A DNA stretch of 15,098 nucleotides from Bacteroidaceae bacterium (GTDB taxonomy: Bacteria; Bacteroidota; Bacteroidia; Bacteroidales; Bacteroidaceae), in assembly GCA_021443285.1 (NCBI GenBank), contig JABUUG010000007.1, positions 2,432 through 17,529 of the forward strand, given 5' to 3'. The notes beneath the pieces were generated by a model. The model searched no databases. It was not told the DNA's origin and worked only from the letters and a program-made list of their open reading frames with translations. Numbering within the stretch: position 1 is the first letter of the stretch; each line of letters begins with the position of its first letter. Below are positions 15,094-15,098 of this stretch, piece after piece. Position numbers and translations under genes: made by a program.

Positions 15094-15098
15094 GGACA

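Overview
The window looks like two unrelated bacterial genomes joined near position 7170. The left part (1 to about 7170) reads as a Bacteroidota chromosome, probably Prevotella-like. It has GC-rich third codon positions, no Shine-Dalgarno sequences before its genes, two divergent promoters with the Bacteroidota -7 box TAnnTTTG, and Bacteroidota-style protein families. The right part (about 7170 to 15098) reads as a Clostridia chromosome (Lachnospiraceae/Ruminococcaceae-like). It is richer in A+T, uses many AGA/AGG arginine codons, has tightly packed or overlapping genes, and some genes carry purine-rich ribosome binding sites. Species names are not supported. The pairing fits a gut or rumen metagenome contig.

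Left region, all genes on the minus strand, in transcription order: a Rel/SpoT-family (p)ppGpp synthetase with a degenerate hydrolase domain; a POT-family peptide:proton symporter; the ribosome-assembly GTPase EngB/YihA; an ABC-F (Uup-like) ATPase; and, cut off by the window edge, the signal peptide of an exported protein. The spacers between these genes carry a family of short inverted repeats built on GGAGTTAAAG, often with 11-bp tandem copies. Two of them are 54-bp elements with identical 15-bp ends lying in opposite orientations. A divergent promoter pair (6949-7129) serves rel on the minus strand and a plus-strand gene of which only about 15 codons remain.

The junction: an open reading frame starting at 7130 begins like a Bacteroidota DUF4301 protein and turns, at a shared Lys-Gly-Ile, into the middle of leucyl-tRNA synthetase. 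The LeuRS N-terminal half, with the HIGH motif and the editing domain, is absent. A metagenome assembly chimera is the simplest explanation.

Right region, all genes on the plus strand: the C-terminal half of leuS; a CNNM/CorC-type DUF21-CBS membrane protein; and a P-type ATPase of the CtpE-like cation-transporting group, these three joined by 1-bp and 8-bp overlaps. Next comes a 447-bp spacer holding a striking compound palindrome of about 252 bp that can fold into a three-way junction. After it lie an aldo/keto reductase with a C-terminal double [4Fe-4S] domain, thiamine pyrophosphokinase (thiN) and an RluF-like 23S rRNA pseudouridine synthase, the last three probably one operon.

The most unusual signals are the three-way-junction palindrome at 12052-12302, the inverted-repeat family in the left spacers, and the junction itself. 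No phage, CRISPR array, rRNA or tRNA was seen.
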